This document shows positions 45,874-55,358 of a DNA stretch of 64,000 nt, piece after piece; within the stretch, counting starts at the first letter, position 1; each line of letters starts with the position of its first letter. Position numbers and translations under genes: made by a program. The DNA is from Corynebacterium glaucum (GTDB taxonomy: Bacteria > Actinomycetota > Actinomycetes > Mycobacteriales > Mycobacteriaceae): positions 2,344,674 to 2,408,673 of the forward strand of contig NZ_CP019688.1 of assembly GCF_002287505.1 (NCBI RefSeq), written 5' to 3'. The notes under the pieces were generated by a model. The model was given only the letters and a program-made list of their open reading frames with translations. It was not told where the DNA came from and did no database searches.

Positions 45874-47064
45874 ATGCACACCCTCATCACCGGCATCTCC
45901 GAGCTCCGCACCGTCTCTGAGCTTGGAACGATCAAAGACGCCTCTTTGCTCATCGACGGCGGCGTGATCGCTTGGGTCGGCCCCGCCGAGGAAATACCCG
46001 CCGGGGCGGACGCTGCAGAGCGTGTCGATGTGGGTGGGCGCGCGGTGTTACCGGGATGGGTCGACTCGCATACTCACATGGTGTTCGACGGCAACCGCGC
46101 CGAAGAGTTCGAGGCGCGCATGGCCGGCGAATCTTACGCGGCGGGCGGCATCGCTGTGACGATGGAGGCGACCCGCTCGGCAGGTGCTGCGCGACTTGAC
46201 CAGCTGCTCGCGGAGCGTGTCGCTGCGGGCCGTGCAGGCGGGACAACCACGTTCGAGACGAAAACGGGCTACGGGCTCAACGTGGAATCCGAGTTGGAGG
46301 CCGCGCGCGTGGCTTCGCGCCACGTTGATGACGTGACGTTCCTCGGCGCTCATCTCGTGCCGCCAGGTGCGGAAGTCGAGGCGTACGTGGACGAGGTCGT
46401 CGGCCCCATGCTTGACGCGGTGAAGGAACATGTCCAGTGGATCGACGTGTTCTGCGAGCGCGGTGCGTTCAACGATGAGCAATCCCGGCGGGTCCTCGAA
46501 GCCGGCAAGGCTGCGGGCCTCGGAGTGCGGGTACACGGCAACCAGCTCGGTGAAGGTCCCGGTGTCAGGCTCGCGGTGGAGATGGGCGCAGCCAGCGTGG
46601 ACCACGTGAACTACTTGTCTGATGAAGATTTTGAGTTGCTGGCGGGTTCACAGACCGTCGCCACGCTTTTGCCCGCGTGCGACCTTTCAACCCGAGAGCA
46701 ACTCGCACCGGGCCGACGGCTGATCGATGCTGGGGCGACCGTAGCGATTGCCTCGAACCTGAACCCCGGCACGAGCTTCACCAGTTCAATGAACTTCTGC
46801 GTGACCACCGCGGTGTTGCAACAACACCTCACGCTCGACGAGGCCATTGGGGCAGCGACCACCGGTGGTGCCAAGGCTTTGCGACGCCACAACGTGGGCG
46901 AAGGCAAAGACCCGCAGGGCCGCCCCGCGAAAGGCACGCTGGTTCCCGGCGCGGCCGCAGACCTGCACATCCTGGATGCGGAAAACGCGATCAATCTCGC
47001 CTACCGGCCCGGCATGCCCATCACCTGGCAAACCTGGGTGGCCGGTGAGCGGGTGTACGGCTAG
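45874..47064 (+). CDS. hutI: Imidazolonepropionase
   Basis: A 396-residue amidohydrolase that opens imidazolone propionate to N-formimidoyl-glutamate, third hut step. Metal site DSHTHMVFDGNRAEEF, later His in GVRVHGNQLGEGPG and HVNYLSDEDFE, and the Asp in SNLNPGTS context. Preceded by AAAGG. The stop overlaps the convergent isochorismatase-like gene by 4 nt. Confidence 0.94.
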   Translation: MHTLITGISELRTVSELGTIKDASLLIDGGVIAWVGPAEEIPAGADAAERVDVGGRAVLPGWVDSHTHMVFDGNRAEEFEARMAGESYAAGGIAVTMEATRSAGAARLDQLLAERVAAGRAGGTTTFETKTGYGLNVESELEAARVASRHVDDVTFLGAHLVPPGAEVEAYVDEVVGPMLDAVKEHVQWIDVFCERGAFNDEQSRRVLEAGKAAGLGVRVHGNQLGEGPGVRLAVEMGAASVDHVNYLSDEDFELLAGSQTVATLLPACDLSTREQLAPGRRLIDAGATVAIASNLNPGTSFTSSMNFCVTTAVLQQHLTLDEAIGAATTGGAKALRRHNVGEGKDPQGRPAKGTLVPGAAADLHILDAENAINLAYRPGMPITWQTWVAGERVYG

Positions 47065-47546
47065 GCCTCGACGATAATCCCACAGACGCGTTTGAGTTGT
47101 TGCAGTGCGTCGACGTGCATCTGAGCCGTCGGAGCAGAGCATGCGTCCGCAAGCACACTGATGCGGTACCCGAGATCCGCACCGGTTACCGCAGTCTCGA
47201 TGATCGCGTGGGCAGTGGAGAAGCCCACCAGCTCAAGCTCGTCGATCCTCATCGCCTGCAGTACCGAGTCAAGTTCGGTCCCGGCGAACGCATCCACCCC
47301 GAACTTGTCGGTCACCACATCACCGTCGATCAAGCCGCAGCCATCAGCGATCTGTGCAGCCCCATCCGGGCCACCGTCCGAACCGTCTTGGCGAAGGAAA
47401 CGCACCCAGATGATCGGCACATTGCCGGCACGGAACTGCGCAACCCGGCGCGCTATCGCGCTGATCAGCTCAGCTCGCGAGAGCGGCCCACCGGCAAGGT
47501 CGAGGATCCAATCTTGAGCGTCGATGACGACGAGACAGGAAGACAT
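47061..47546 (-). CDS. Isochorismatase-like hydrolase lacking the catalytic cysteine
   Basis: A 161-residue cysteine-hydrolase-fold protein. Asp9 (VVIDAQDWI) and Lys81 (VVTDKFGVDAF) of the triad are present, but the usual Cys of GxxTxxCV is Ala114 (GFSTAHAIIETA). Amidase-type members such as nicotinamidases need this Cys; isochorismate-cleaving members lack it. No siderophore genes are close, so a true isochorismatase role is unsupported. Confidence 0.75.
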   Translation of the reverse strand: MSSCLVVIDAQDWILDLAGGPLSRAELISAIARRVAQFRAGNVPIIWVRFLRQDGSDGGPDGAAQIADGCGLIDGDVVTDKFGVDAFAGTELDSVLQAMRIDELELVGFSTAHAIIETAVTGADLGYRISVLADACSAPTAQMHVDALQQLKRVCGIIVEA

Positions 47547-47563
47547 CGGTTCTCAGCGCTGAC

Positions 47564-48547
47564 CTAGTACCGGGACTCGACCGGCTCCGGCAGCGAGGTG
47601 ATCGTTTCCATCTCCTCGCTCGTGAGGCGGATGGTGCCCGCGTCACGGTTCGACTCAATGTGGCTGAGGCTGCGGCTGCCAGGGATCACGGCCGTCGACT
47701 GGCTGAGACCGAGCACCCATGCCAGGGCAATTTGCGACGTAGCGACCCCGCGCTGGTTAGCAATCCGCTCGAGCGCTTCAACGATCTGCGCATTCCGCTC
47801 CTGCGCATCAGGGGTGAACCTGGGCATCCACGTCCGGAAATCACCCTCCATGAGTTTCGAGGTATCCAGCTTGCCCGTGAGGTATCCCCGTCCCAACGGT
47901 GAAAAAGCCACAAGCGTCGCACCATGTTTTTCGCACCAATCCAGGACACTCAGCGGCTCGGCGCCTTCCTTCGCCTCCTGAGGTTTGAGAGGGTCCCGGG
48001 TCCACACGGAGAGTTCGGACTGCACCGCGGCGATTTGAGCGACCTCGGCGGCCGCGGCGAGTTGCTCTACCGTGGCCTCACTGACACCGATGTGGCGGAT
48101 CTTTCCGGCTTGCTGCGCCTCCGCGAGCACCTGCACCTGCTCTTGCACGGGGACCTCGGAATCTAACCGGTGCAAGTAGTACAGGTCGATGTGGTCTCGA
48201 TTGAGTCGGCGCAGCGACTGCTCGAGCGCGTCCGTCAGATGTGCACGCGTGCCGTCGACGTGCATGGACAACGGTTCAACGCTGTCGACGACGATGCCGC
48301 CCTTCGACGCCACAAACGCGTCCGGACAACCGACAAGCGCTCGACCAACGAGTTCTTCGTTGTGGCCTGCGGCGTACATATCACTGGTGTCGAAGTGTCG
48401 CACCCCTGCTTCGTAGGCACGTCGGATTGTCTCGGCGCTCTGGCCGTCGTCAAGCTGCCCTGGCCTGCTGTACCCCCAACTGAAACCCATGCAACCGAGC
48501 CCAACCCTGGAACTCGACGGAAACAATCTACCGATGTTCGTGCTCAT
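47564..48547 (-). CDS. Aldo/keto reductase
   Basis: A 327-residue NADPH-dependent oxidoreductase with the (beta/alpha)8 fold. Catalytic Asp/Tyr in FDTSDMYAAGHNEELVGRAL, Lys in FVASKGGI, His in YYLHRLDSEVP; the cofactor end is VIPGSRSLSHIESN. ATG 48547 has AAAGGGG upstream. The natural substrate is unknown. It precedes the isochorismatase-like gene by 17 nt in the same direction. Confidence 0.88.
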   Translation of the reverse strand: MSTNIGRLFPSSSRVGLGCMGFSWGYSRPGQLDDGQSAETIRRAYEAGVRHFDTSDMYAAGHNEELVGRALVGCPDAFVASKGGIVVDSVEPLSMHVDGTRAHLTDALEQSLRRLNRDHIDLYYLHRLDSEVPVQEQVQVLAEAQQAGKIRHIGVSEATVEQLAAAAEVAQIAAVQSELSVWTRDPLKPQEAKEGAEPLSVLDWCEKHGATLVAFSPLGRGYLTGKLDTSKLMEGDFRTWMPRFTPDAQERNAQIVEALERIANQRGVATSQIALAWVLGLSQSTAVIPGSRSLSHIESNRDAGTIRLTSEEMETITSLPEPVESRY

Positions 48548-48593
48548 AGTGACCCCTTTGCTGAGCGCGTCTGTCCGCGGTTATGCGCGCGAG

Positions 48594-48599
48594 TATAGA
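48594..48599 (+). promoter_or_regulatory. Putative -10 box (TATAGA), leaderless start
   Basis: TATAGA ends 6 nt before ATG 48606; no Shine-Dalgarno is present. Confidence 0.4.
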
Positions 48600-48605
48600 C
48601 CTAAA

Positions 48606-49778
48606 ATGTGGGCCATGAGCTCCGCCGTTGTCAGCCTCATCCACACCATCCTTTTCTCGTTCCTTTCCCTGTTCGGCCTGACCTCGCCGATGTCGAGTGT
48701 CCCGGAGCCGTCATCAAGCATTTTGCCCAGCTCGAGCTCGCTCTCGGACATGCGCAACTTCCCCTTCGAAGTGATCAAGCATGAGCGGCATGCGGAGGGC
48801 TGGGCGATGGAGTTCCTCCCCGGCACCGACTACCTGCTGATTTCCGATCGCTCCGGCCTGCTGCAGCTGCGCGACCAGACCACCGGCGAGCTGCGCGAGG
48901 TAAGCGGAGTGCCGGAGATCTTCCACCAGTCCGAGGCCGGCCTCCACGACGTAGTCGCCGCGCCGAGCTTCACCCAGGACGGTGGCCTGTACGTGTCGTG
49001 GGTGCGCCCGCACGACAAAGGTGCGCAGGGTGTTGTGGGTTGCGGCCACCTCGACACCGCCACCGCGCAGCTGAAAGACCTCAAGGTCATCTGGGAGCAG
49101 GACCCCGACGAAAGCGACGGTCACTTCTCGCTGCGCATGTTGCTTATCGACGGCTTCTTGTACGTCACGTCCGGCGACCGGCGCGATTTCACCCCAGCGC
49201 AAGACGTGCGTACGAACCAGGGCAAGACCCTTCGGTTGAACCTCGATGGAACGCCCGCTGTTGGCAACCCGTTCGCGGGTCAGGGCGGGCGCTCGGCGGA
49301 GATCTGGTCGATGGGGCACCGCAACCCGCTTGGCATCGCGGCAGATGAGAGCGGCCGCATCTGGGCCTCCGAGATGGGGCCCAAGGGCGGCGACGAGCTG
49401 AACCTGATTGTCGGCGGGGAGAACTACGGTTGGCCGAACGCGTCGATGGGCAGCCACTACGACAACCAGCCGATCCCCGACCACGGGCCCGGCGACGGGT
49501 ACCAGGCGCCTGCCGCGTACTGGAAACCGGCGATTTCACCTGCCAACCTGATGATTTACACCGGCGAGCTGTTCCCGGAGTGGAAAGGCAATGCGTTCCT
49601 CGGCGGGTTGAGCGGCCAGACGATCGTGCGCATGCAGCTGAACGAGGACGGCACCGCCACGCAGCTGGACAAGTGGGACATGGGCCAGCGCATTCGGGCG
49701 CTGGAGCAAGCCCCCGACGGTGCCATCTGGGTGATGGAGGACAAGGGCGGGTACCTGCTCGAGCTGCGCCCGCGCTGA
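48606..49778 (+). CDS. Secreted PQQ-dependent aldose dehydrogenase-like beta-propeller (glucose/sorbosone dehydrogenase family)
   Basis: A 390-residue exported protein: hydrophobic signal (about 5-25), Ser/Pro-rich spacer (26-45), then the six-bladed propeller (50-390). Family motifs: GLHDVVAAPSF, SGDRRDF, WSMGHRNPLGIA, WASEMGPKGGDELNLI and NYGWPNAS. PQQ-binding members oxidise aldoses; PQQ synthesis was not seen in the window. ATG 48606 is preferred for the leaderless promoter; ATG 48615 is an alternative. The dispersed 11-mer lies at 49143. Confidence 0.82.
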   Translation: MWAMSSAVVSLIHTILFSFLSLFGLTSPMSSVPEPSSSILPSSSSLSDMRNFPFEVIKHERHAEGWAMEFLPGTDYLLISDRSGLLQLRDQTTGELREVSGVPEIFHQSEAGLHDVVAAPSFTQDGGLYVSWVRPHDKGAQGVVGCGHLDTATAQLKDLKVIWEQDPDESDGHFSLRMLLIDGFLYVTSGDRRDFTPAQDVRTNQGKTLRLNLDGTPAVGNPFAGQGGRSAEIWSMGHRNPLGIAADESGRIWASEMGPKGGDELNLIVGGENYGWPNASMGSHYDNQPIPDHGPGDGYQAPAAYWKPAISPANLMIYTGELFPEWKGNAFLGGLSGQTIVRMQLNEDGTATQLDKWDMGQRIRALEQAPDGAIWVMEDKGGYLLELRPR

Positions 49779-49864
49779 TTCGTTGCACTTGGCCGGAATG
49801 GCAAGGGGCGCCACCCCGGTTGGGATGACACCCTGAGCCTCGCTTTGGTGTGGCGGGCTAGTGA

Positions 49865-50995
49865 CTACAGGTAGTCGTAGTTGATCTCGGTCTCCGGATC
49901 GAAGAAGACGGAGCCGCCCTCCATCGGGCGCAGGTAGATGGTGTCGCCCTGATCGATGTCAATGCCGCGCGGCACCTTGACCGTGATGCGGTCACCGCGC
50001 ACGGCGACCTTGCTGTCCGCCTGTTCCTGACGGCTGCCGTAAACGTAGAGCTCGGAACCGAGGTGCTCCACGATGTCGACGTGCACCGGCAGGCCGTACT
50101 GCTCGCCCGCATGATTCACACCAGCGATCTCCCAGTTCTCCGGGCGCACGCCAACAACCACGCGGTCCGTCTTCACCTTGGCCGCAAGCTCACGCGGCAT
50201 GTAGTAATCCAGCGCGTGATCCTTACCGCCGACAACGCGGCCGTCGATGAACGGCACGTTCTCGATGATCGTCATGGCCGGTGAACCGATGAAGGTGGCC
50301 ACGAAGGTGTTACCCGGGTTGTTGTACAGGGTGTCCGGGGTGTCTACCTGCTGGAGGATGCCCTTCTTCAGCACGCACACGCGATCGCCCATGGTCATCG
50401 CCTCGGTCTGGTCGTGGGTGACGTAGACCGTGGTGGTACCCAGCTCGCGCTGCAGCGCGAGGATTTGCGCGCGGGTGGACACACGCAGCTTCGCGTCCAG
50501 GTTGGACAGCGGCTCATCCATGAGGAAGACCTTCGGCTGGCGCACAATTGCACGCCCCATGGCCACGCGCTGGCGCTGACCACCGGACATTGCCGCCGGC
50601 TTCTTATCGATGAGGTCCTCGAGATCAAGCATTTTCGCCGCGAAGGCGACACGCTCCTCGATCGTCGCCTTGTCCACCTTGGCGTTCTCAAGCGCGAACG
50701 CCATGTTCTGGCGCGCCGTCATGTTCGGGTACAGCGCGTAGGACTGGAACACCATCGCGACATCACGCTCGCGGGGACGGGTTTCCGTCACGTCCTGGCC
50801 GTCGATAAGAATCTGCCCCTCATCGACCGGCTCGAGACCTGCGAGCATGCGCAGCGTGGTGGACTTGCCGCAGCCGGACGGGCCGACGAGGACCAGGAAC
50901 TCGCCGTCTGCGATCTCCAGGTTGACACGGCTCACCGCTGGCGGACGCGCTGGGTCATAAATGCGAGACGCTTGGCGGAACTCAACGGTTGCCAT
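49865..50995 (-). CDS. ugpC: ABC transporter ATPase, glycerol-3-phosphate uptake (UgpC)
   Basis: A 376-residue MalK/UgpC-type ATPase. Walker A GPSGCGKST, signature MSGGQRQRVAMGR, Walker B VFLMDEPLSNLDA, switch His in YVTHDQTEA, and a C-terminal TOBE/OB region (about 240-376). It energises the UgpAE permease. It lies 32 nt after ugpB in the same direction. Assignment to glycerol-3-phosphate comes from the ugpAEB order and the adjoining phosphodiesterase gene. Confidence 0.88.
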   Translation of the reverse strand: MATVEFRQASRIYDPARPPAVSRVNLEIADGEFLVLVGPSGCGKSTTLRMLAGLEPVDEGQILIDGQDVTETRPRERDVAMVFQSYALYPNMTARQNMAFALENAKVDKATIEERVAFAAKMLDLEDLIDKKPAAMSGGQRQRVAMGRAIVRQPKVFLMDEPLSNLDAKLRVSTRAQILALQRELGTTTVYVTHDQTEAMTMGDRVCVLKKGILQQVDTPDTLYNNPGNTFVATFIGSPAMTIIENVPFIDGRVVGGKDHALDYYMPRELAAKVKTDRVVVGVRPENWEIAGVNHAGEQYGLPVHVDIVEHLGSELYVYGSRQEQADSKVAVRGDRITVKVPRGIDIDQGDTIYLRPMEGGSVFFDPETEINYDYL

Positions 50996-51027
50996 GTGTG
51001 ACTCCTTTTCTCCTAATCGGACTGGGG

Positions 51028-52362
51028 CTAGTTCTTCAGGTTCGGGGTGATGTCACGGTCGATGACCTGCTGGGTCTCCTTGTCCAGGTCAGCGAACACC
51101 TTCTCCACGTCCTGGCCACCGTTGGTGATCTTGTCCAGGGCGCCACCGATGCGCTTGCCGCCACCCGGCACGAAGACGCGGGCGTAGTCCTGCGGCTTGG
51201 TGTTTTCGTTGAGCTGCTTGATCGCGGTCTCAGCGTTCGGGTTCTCATCCAGGAAGGTGCGCTCCTCCGGATCCTCCAACGCGTCCTTGCGCACCGGCAT
51301 GTAACCGGTCTTCTGGCTGAACATGATGGTGTTCTCGGTGTTGGTGATGAAATCGACGAACTTGATCGCGTTCGACTTGCGGGTGTCGGAGATGCCGTTC
51401 GGGATAGCCAGACCAGCGCCACCGGTTGCGGCGGACGGGCCCGGGCCAGGGAGGTAGGTGGTGATGAACGGGATGGTCGCGGAGTCGGTCAGGCCTGCGA
51501 GGGAACCGGTCGACTGCAGCAGAGACGATGCGTTGCCGTTGCCGAAAGCGACGGTCGGGTCGGTGCTGATCTCGATGTGGCCCTTGTTCACCTGGTCCTG
51601 GAGGAACTTAGCTGCCTCAAGCGTCTTCGGGTCGGAGAAGGACGGCTCCCACTCGTTGGAGTACGCGCCGCCGAATGCCCACACCATGCCCTGGAAGTAC
51701 CAGTCGAGGTAGTTCGAGCCGTCCGGGATGACCAGTGCCGGGTTACCGGTCTGCTCCTTCAGCTTTGCAGCCCACTCATCGAACTCTTCCCAAGTCTCCG
51801 GGCCACGATCTGCCGGCAGGCCAGCAGCAGCCAGATCGTCGGTGTTCCAGTACATCAGGTTGGTGGAGCGGGAGTACGGGGCACCGTAGTGCTTGCCGTT
51901 GTACTCGTAGTCCTCGCGCAGGGTGTCAACGTAAGAATCCGGGTCCAGGCCTTCCTTCTCCCACAGCTCATCGAGCGGGGTTGTTGCCTCGTTGAGCGCG
52001 AAGTTGAACCAAGTCACGTCAGAAGCGACGATCACGTCCGGCAGGTCAGAGCCTGCAAGCGCTGCGTTGAACTTCTGGGCAAGCTCCTCGTAGGACGAGC
52101 CAGCGGTAACCAGCTCGACGGTGAGGTCCGGGTTCTCCTCCTCGAACGCTGCGATCAGCTCAAGCTCAAGGTCGCGGGAGGAACCCGGGTGGTTGGACCA
52201 GAAGACGATCTTGTTTTCGTCGCCGCCAGCGTTGCCGCCGCCGTTGCCAGCGTTATCACCGCCGGTGGTGCTGCCGCCAGCGCAAGCGGTCAGGGTCACA
52301 GCGGTCAGGGCAGCGACGGTAGCTGCACCGATGCGCTTGCGAAGAGAGTTGGATGCGAACAT
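51028..52362 (-). CDS. ugpB: ABC transporter substrate-binding lipoprotein (UgpB)
   Basis: A 444-residue lipoprotein: signal peptide to LTAC with lipidation at about Cys27, a Gly/Asn-rich spacer, then an extracellular solute-binding family 1 domain (NKIVFWSNHPGSSRDLELELI at its start). It should capture glycerol-3-phosphate or glycerophosphodiesters. ATG 52362 has GGAG 6 nt upstream. Between the permease and ATPase genes as in corynebacterial ugpAEBC. Confidence 0.86.
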   Translation of the reverse strand: MFASNSLRKRIGAATVAALTAVTLTACAGGSTTGGDNAGNGGGNAGGDENKIVFWSNHPGSSRDLELELIAAFEEENPDLTVELVTAGSSYEELAQKFNAALAGSDLPDVIVASDVTWFNFALNEATTPLDELWEKEGLDPDSYVDTLREDYEYNGKHYGAPYSRSTNLMYWNTDDLAAAGLPADRGPETWEEFDEWAAKLKEQTGNPALVIPDGSNYLDWYFQGMVWAFGGAYSNEWEPSFSDPKTLEAAKFLQDQVNKGHIEISTDPTVAFGNGNASSLLQSTGSLAGLTDSATIPFITTYLPGPGPSAATGGAGLAIPNGISDTRKSNAIKFVDFITNTENTIMFSQKTGYMPVRKDALEDPEERTFLDENPNAETAIKQLNENTKPQDYARVFVPGGGKRIGGALDKITNGGQDVEKVFADLDKETQQVIDRDITPNLKN

Positions 52363-52422
52363 GGGGGACTCCAATCTTTGGGGGTTAATGAGGGGTGAGG
52401 TTGTGGGGTCTCTGGACGGCGG

Positions 52423-53418
52423 TTAGCCCTTGACCGCGCCAGCGGTCAAGCCCTTAATCATCTGCTTCTGCAGGAGCAGGAACACGATGATCATCGGCAG
52501 GGTGGTCAGCACAGTGCCGGCCATCACCGGTGCCCAGTTGGTCAGACCCTCTGCGTCCTGCAGGCGGGTCAAACCGACCGGAAGCGTCGTCGCCGCTGGG
52601 GTGTCCGTGATCAGGAACGGCCACAAGTACTCGTTCCATTCGTTGACCACGGTGATCAGGACGAACGCGGACAAGGTCGGCCAAGACATAGGCAGCACCA
52701 CGCGAAAAAGCTTGGTAAAGAACCCGGCACCATCCATGTCAGCGGCCTCCATGATCTCGCCCGGCAGCGACTGGAAATGGTTACGCATGAGGAAACAACC
52801 GAACGCCACACCTGCGAGCGGGATGATCACGCCCTGCCAGGTGTCGCGCCAGCCGAGCGAAGCCGCGAGCGCGTAGTTGGAGATGATGGTGATCTGGTTC
52901 GGCACCATCAGCGCCGCGATCACGAGCAGGAACAGCGCGTTGCGGCCCGGGAAGCGCAGGAACGCGAACGCGTAAGCAGACATCACGCCGAGCACCACCT
53001 TGATCACCGTGAGGATCAGGGTGATGCCGATCGAGTTGCGCAGGTAGTTCTGGAACCCGGAGGTCTCCCATACGCGTGCGTAGTTGCCCGGCTCGAACGG
53101 GTTCGGCCAGAAGGTGATCGGGTCCGAGTACACGTCCTGGTACGTCTTGAAGGATGTGATGACGATGAAGTACAGCGGAACCATGATCAACAGCACGGTG
53201 AGCACGAGCGCGAGGTAGCCAAACACCTTCATCCCAGGAGAGCTGTAATCTGCGCCTCCGCCCTTGCGCTTGCGCTGGGCTTCTGAAATGACCGGCTCGC
53301 CCTCTGCTTGGCTGCCCGGCACCGGGGGCATATCACGCTCTTCGTGGGTTGCCGCCGACGCAGACACTGCTTTTGGAACCTTGGCGGTCTTTTTGCCCTG
53401 AGTAAATTTCGTCGACAT
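52423..53418 (-). CDS. ugpE: ABC transporter permease (UgpE)
   Basis: A 331-residue permease. A charged cytoplasmic N-terminus of about 60 residues, longer than usual, precedes six helices. The EAA loop EIMEAADMDGAGFFTKLFRV contacts the ATPase. Its ATG abuts the ugpA stop (TAAATG). Confidence 0.88.
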   Translation of the reverse strand: MSTKFTQGKKTAKVPKAVSASAATHEERDMPPVPGSQAEGEPVISEAQRKRKGGGADYSSPGMKVFGYLALVLTVLLIMVPLYFIVITSFKTYQDVYSDPITFWPNPFEPGNYARVWETSGFQNYLRNSIGITLILTVIKVVLGVMSAYAFAFLRFPGRNALFLLVIAALMVPNQITIISNYALAASLGWRDTWQGVIIPLAGVAFGCFLMRNHFQSLPGEIMEAADMDGAGFFTKLFRVVLPMSWPTLSAFVLITVVNEWNEYLWPFLITDTPAATTLPVGLTRLQDAEGLTNWAPVMAGTVLTTLPMIIVFLLLQKQMIKGLTAGAVKG

Positions 53419-54372
53419 TTACTTGTCCAGCCTTTCCTGCAGCTTGATCTGGGCGACGGTGATGATCAGGACAACGATGAACATGATGGTGGCCACAGCG
53501 GCGCCGTAACCAGCGCGGTTGTTCACAAAGGTCTCGGTGTAGACCTGGAACACCATGGTGGTGGTGCCGTAGCCGTACGGGCCGCCACGGGTCATGGCGT
53601 TGATCACGTCGAAGACCTGGAACGAGTTCAGCAGCACGGTGATCAGCAAGAAGAAAGTTGTGCCGCGCAGCTGCGGCAGCACCACCCGGAAGAAGTGGCG
53701 CACCGGCGATGTGCCGTCGATTTCCGACGCCTCGTCCAAGTCCGCGCGACGGCCCTGCAATGCAGCCAGGTAGATCACGAAGACGTAGCCAACGTTCTTC
53801 CAGATGTAGGTGACCGTGATCATGAACAGCGCCCAGCCCGACTGCTGGTAGAAGTTCGGCACCTGGATGTTCAGCAGGCCCAGGAAGTACTGGATCAGGC
53901 CGTACTTGGGGTCGAATACGAACTGGAAAGCCACACCGATCGCCGCACCGGCGATCACGTACGGCGCGAAGACCATCGAGCGCACCGCGGAGCGACCGAT
54001 CAGCTTCTGGTCCAGCAGAATGGCCAGGAGCAACCCGATGACCATTGAACCCGCGACTGCGAAGAACGTGAAGATTACGGTGTTCCACACCACGGTCGGC
54101 GTTTCCGGCGCTTGGAGCCAATCCGTGTAGTTCTTCAACCCGACGAACGTCATGTTCGGCGAGGAGATGTTCCAGTTGTAGAACGAGATTCGGATGTTAT
54201 CGATCAGCGGTCGGTAGGTAAACAGAATCAGCAGCGCAAGATTCGGCAGAATCAGCAGGGCTGCGAGGCCAACTTGGTGCCAGTCGATCCGGCCCTTCCG
54301 GTTCTTATAGGTTGCTGCATATTCCTCGTAGACCTCCGGTTCCACGGAGACTGCAGGAATCATCGTGCTCAT
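53419..54372 (-). CDS. ugpA: ABC transporter permease (UgpA)
   Basis: A 317-residue permease with six helices and EAA loop DLDEASEIDGTSPVRHFFRV. First gene of the ugpAEBC operon. ATG 54372 or ATG 54363 could be used; neither has a good ribosome site. A PHO-box-like repeat lies 24-41 nt upstream. Confidence 0.88.
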   Translation of the reverse strand: MSTMIPAVSVEPEVYEEYAATYKNRKGRIDWHQVGLAALLILPNLALLILFTYRPLIDNIRISFYNWNISSPNMTFVGLKNYTDWLQAPETPTVVWNTVIFTFFAVAGSMVIGLLLAILLDQKLIGRSAVRSMVFAPYVIAGAAIGVAFQFVFDPKYGLIQYFLGLLNIQVPNFYQQSGWALFMITVTYIWKNVGYVFVIYLAALQGRRADLDEASEIDGTSPVRHFFRVVLPQLRGTTFFLLITVLLNSFQVFDVINAMTRGGPYGYGTTTMVFQVYTETFVNNRAGYGAAVATIMFIVVLIITVAQIKLQERLDK

Positions 54373-54395
54373 GAGGAATGAAATTAAAGTCCCTG

Positions 54396-54413
54396 CATGA
54401 ACAGACGGTGAAA
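54396..54413 (-). promoter_or_regulatory. PHO-box-like direct repeat before ugpA
   Basis: On the minus strand TTTCACC (54407-54413) and GTTCATG (54396-54402) form two direct-repeat units with 11-bp periodicity, like PhoP/PhoR boxes of actinobacteria. Phosphate starvation control of ugp is known in Corynebacterium glutamicum. Confidence 0.5.
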
Positions 54414-54490
54414 TTGGATTTGTATTACAGGGAACTTAACTTTGCCTGATCGTTACATTGGTAAACAACTGTCAAACTCTCGTTGCGATG

Positions 54491-55258
54491 TCAAGCTTCT
54501 TTCCTTTGCGGAAAGTGCGTCCCCGCAAACACCTCAACCGCGACGTGCGGCAGATCGGTGCCGATCAGGCTCGCTCCGTGCTTGCGCAACCACAACATGT
54601 CCTTCGGCAAGTTCACCGTCCACACGTAGCTTGGCGCTTCGCCGCCTAGCAGCTCCGGCTCCGCCTTCGCCTGCCACATGGACGGCCCCACGCCACAATT
54701 GCCGATCCGCTCAAACGACGCTGCACCTTGGCCGGTCAACAGCGGCTCAGGGTCAAGGAGTAGGAAAGACTGCAACTCCGGCAGCAACTCTTCGAAGCGC
54801 TCAATCGCCTCGGCATTAAAAGAAATCAGCTGCACCCGCTCGTCGGCCTCCATCGCGCGCGCACGCAGCACCTCCGCCACGGCCTGTTCCAACCGCTCAC
54901 CGAAAGGCGACGGGTGCTTCGTCTCAATCAGAATCTTCTTGCCCGGGTGCGCGTCGAGCAGGTCCAGCAGCTCGTCGAGAAGCAAAAGCTCCTGCGGGTC
55001 ACTCTCCGTGCCAAAGTTGAGCTTCTTAAGCTTATCGACGCTCATTTCAGCGACCTCACCACTACCGTCCGACGTGCGATCCACCGACTGGTCATGGATG
55101 ACCACGACTTGGCCATCGGCGGTGAGGTTCACATCGCATTCGATGCCGGCGACGCCATCGAGCTTGAGCGCCTCCTCGAATGAGCGGCGGGTGTTCTCGG
55201 GGTAGATGCCGTTAAGGCCGCGGTGGGCGATGATGCCGGTGGTGGTGTGTGTGGACAT
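54491..55258 (-). CDS. glpQ: Glycerophosphodiester phosphodiesterase
   Basis: A 255-residue GDPD. Catalytic HRG in IIAHRGLNGIYPENT with the second His in VVIHDQSVDRT, and metal-binding Glu in IECDVNL and IETKHPSP. It releases glycerol-3-phosphate from glycerophosphodiesters. No signal peptide, so it acts inside. It lies just upstream of ugpA in the same direction (118-nt gap), so the pair makes a scavenging route. Start ATG 55258 with GGGAG upstream. Confidence 0.88.
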   Translation of the reverse strand: MSTHTTTGIIAHRGLNGIYPENTRRSFEEALKLDGVAGIECDVNLTADGQVVVIHDQSVDRTSDGSGEVAEMSVDKLKKLNFGTESDPQELLLLDELLDLLDAHPGKKILIETKHPSPFGERLEQAVAEVLRARAMEADERVQLISFNAEAIERFEELLPELQSFLLLDPEPLLTGQGAASFERIGNCGVGPSMWQAKAEPELLGGEAPSYVWTVNLPKDMLWLRKHGASLIGTDLPHVAVEVFAGTHFPQRKEA

Positions 55259-55358
55259 TTTTGCTGCGCTCCCTGGGGTGGTGGAACAACGATGAATATG
55301 GCGTACCACCGCTATTCCTACCTTGCCCCGAGCTGTCGCGATACTTATCGTTTTGGCT

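Noticed and set aside
49779..49864. GC-rich gap between the sugar dehydrogenase-like gene and ugpC
   Set aside because: Only short, weak complementary stretches were found, with no clear terminator or repeat.
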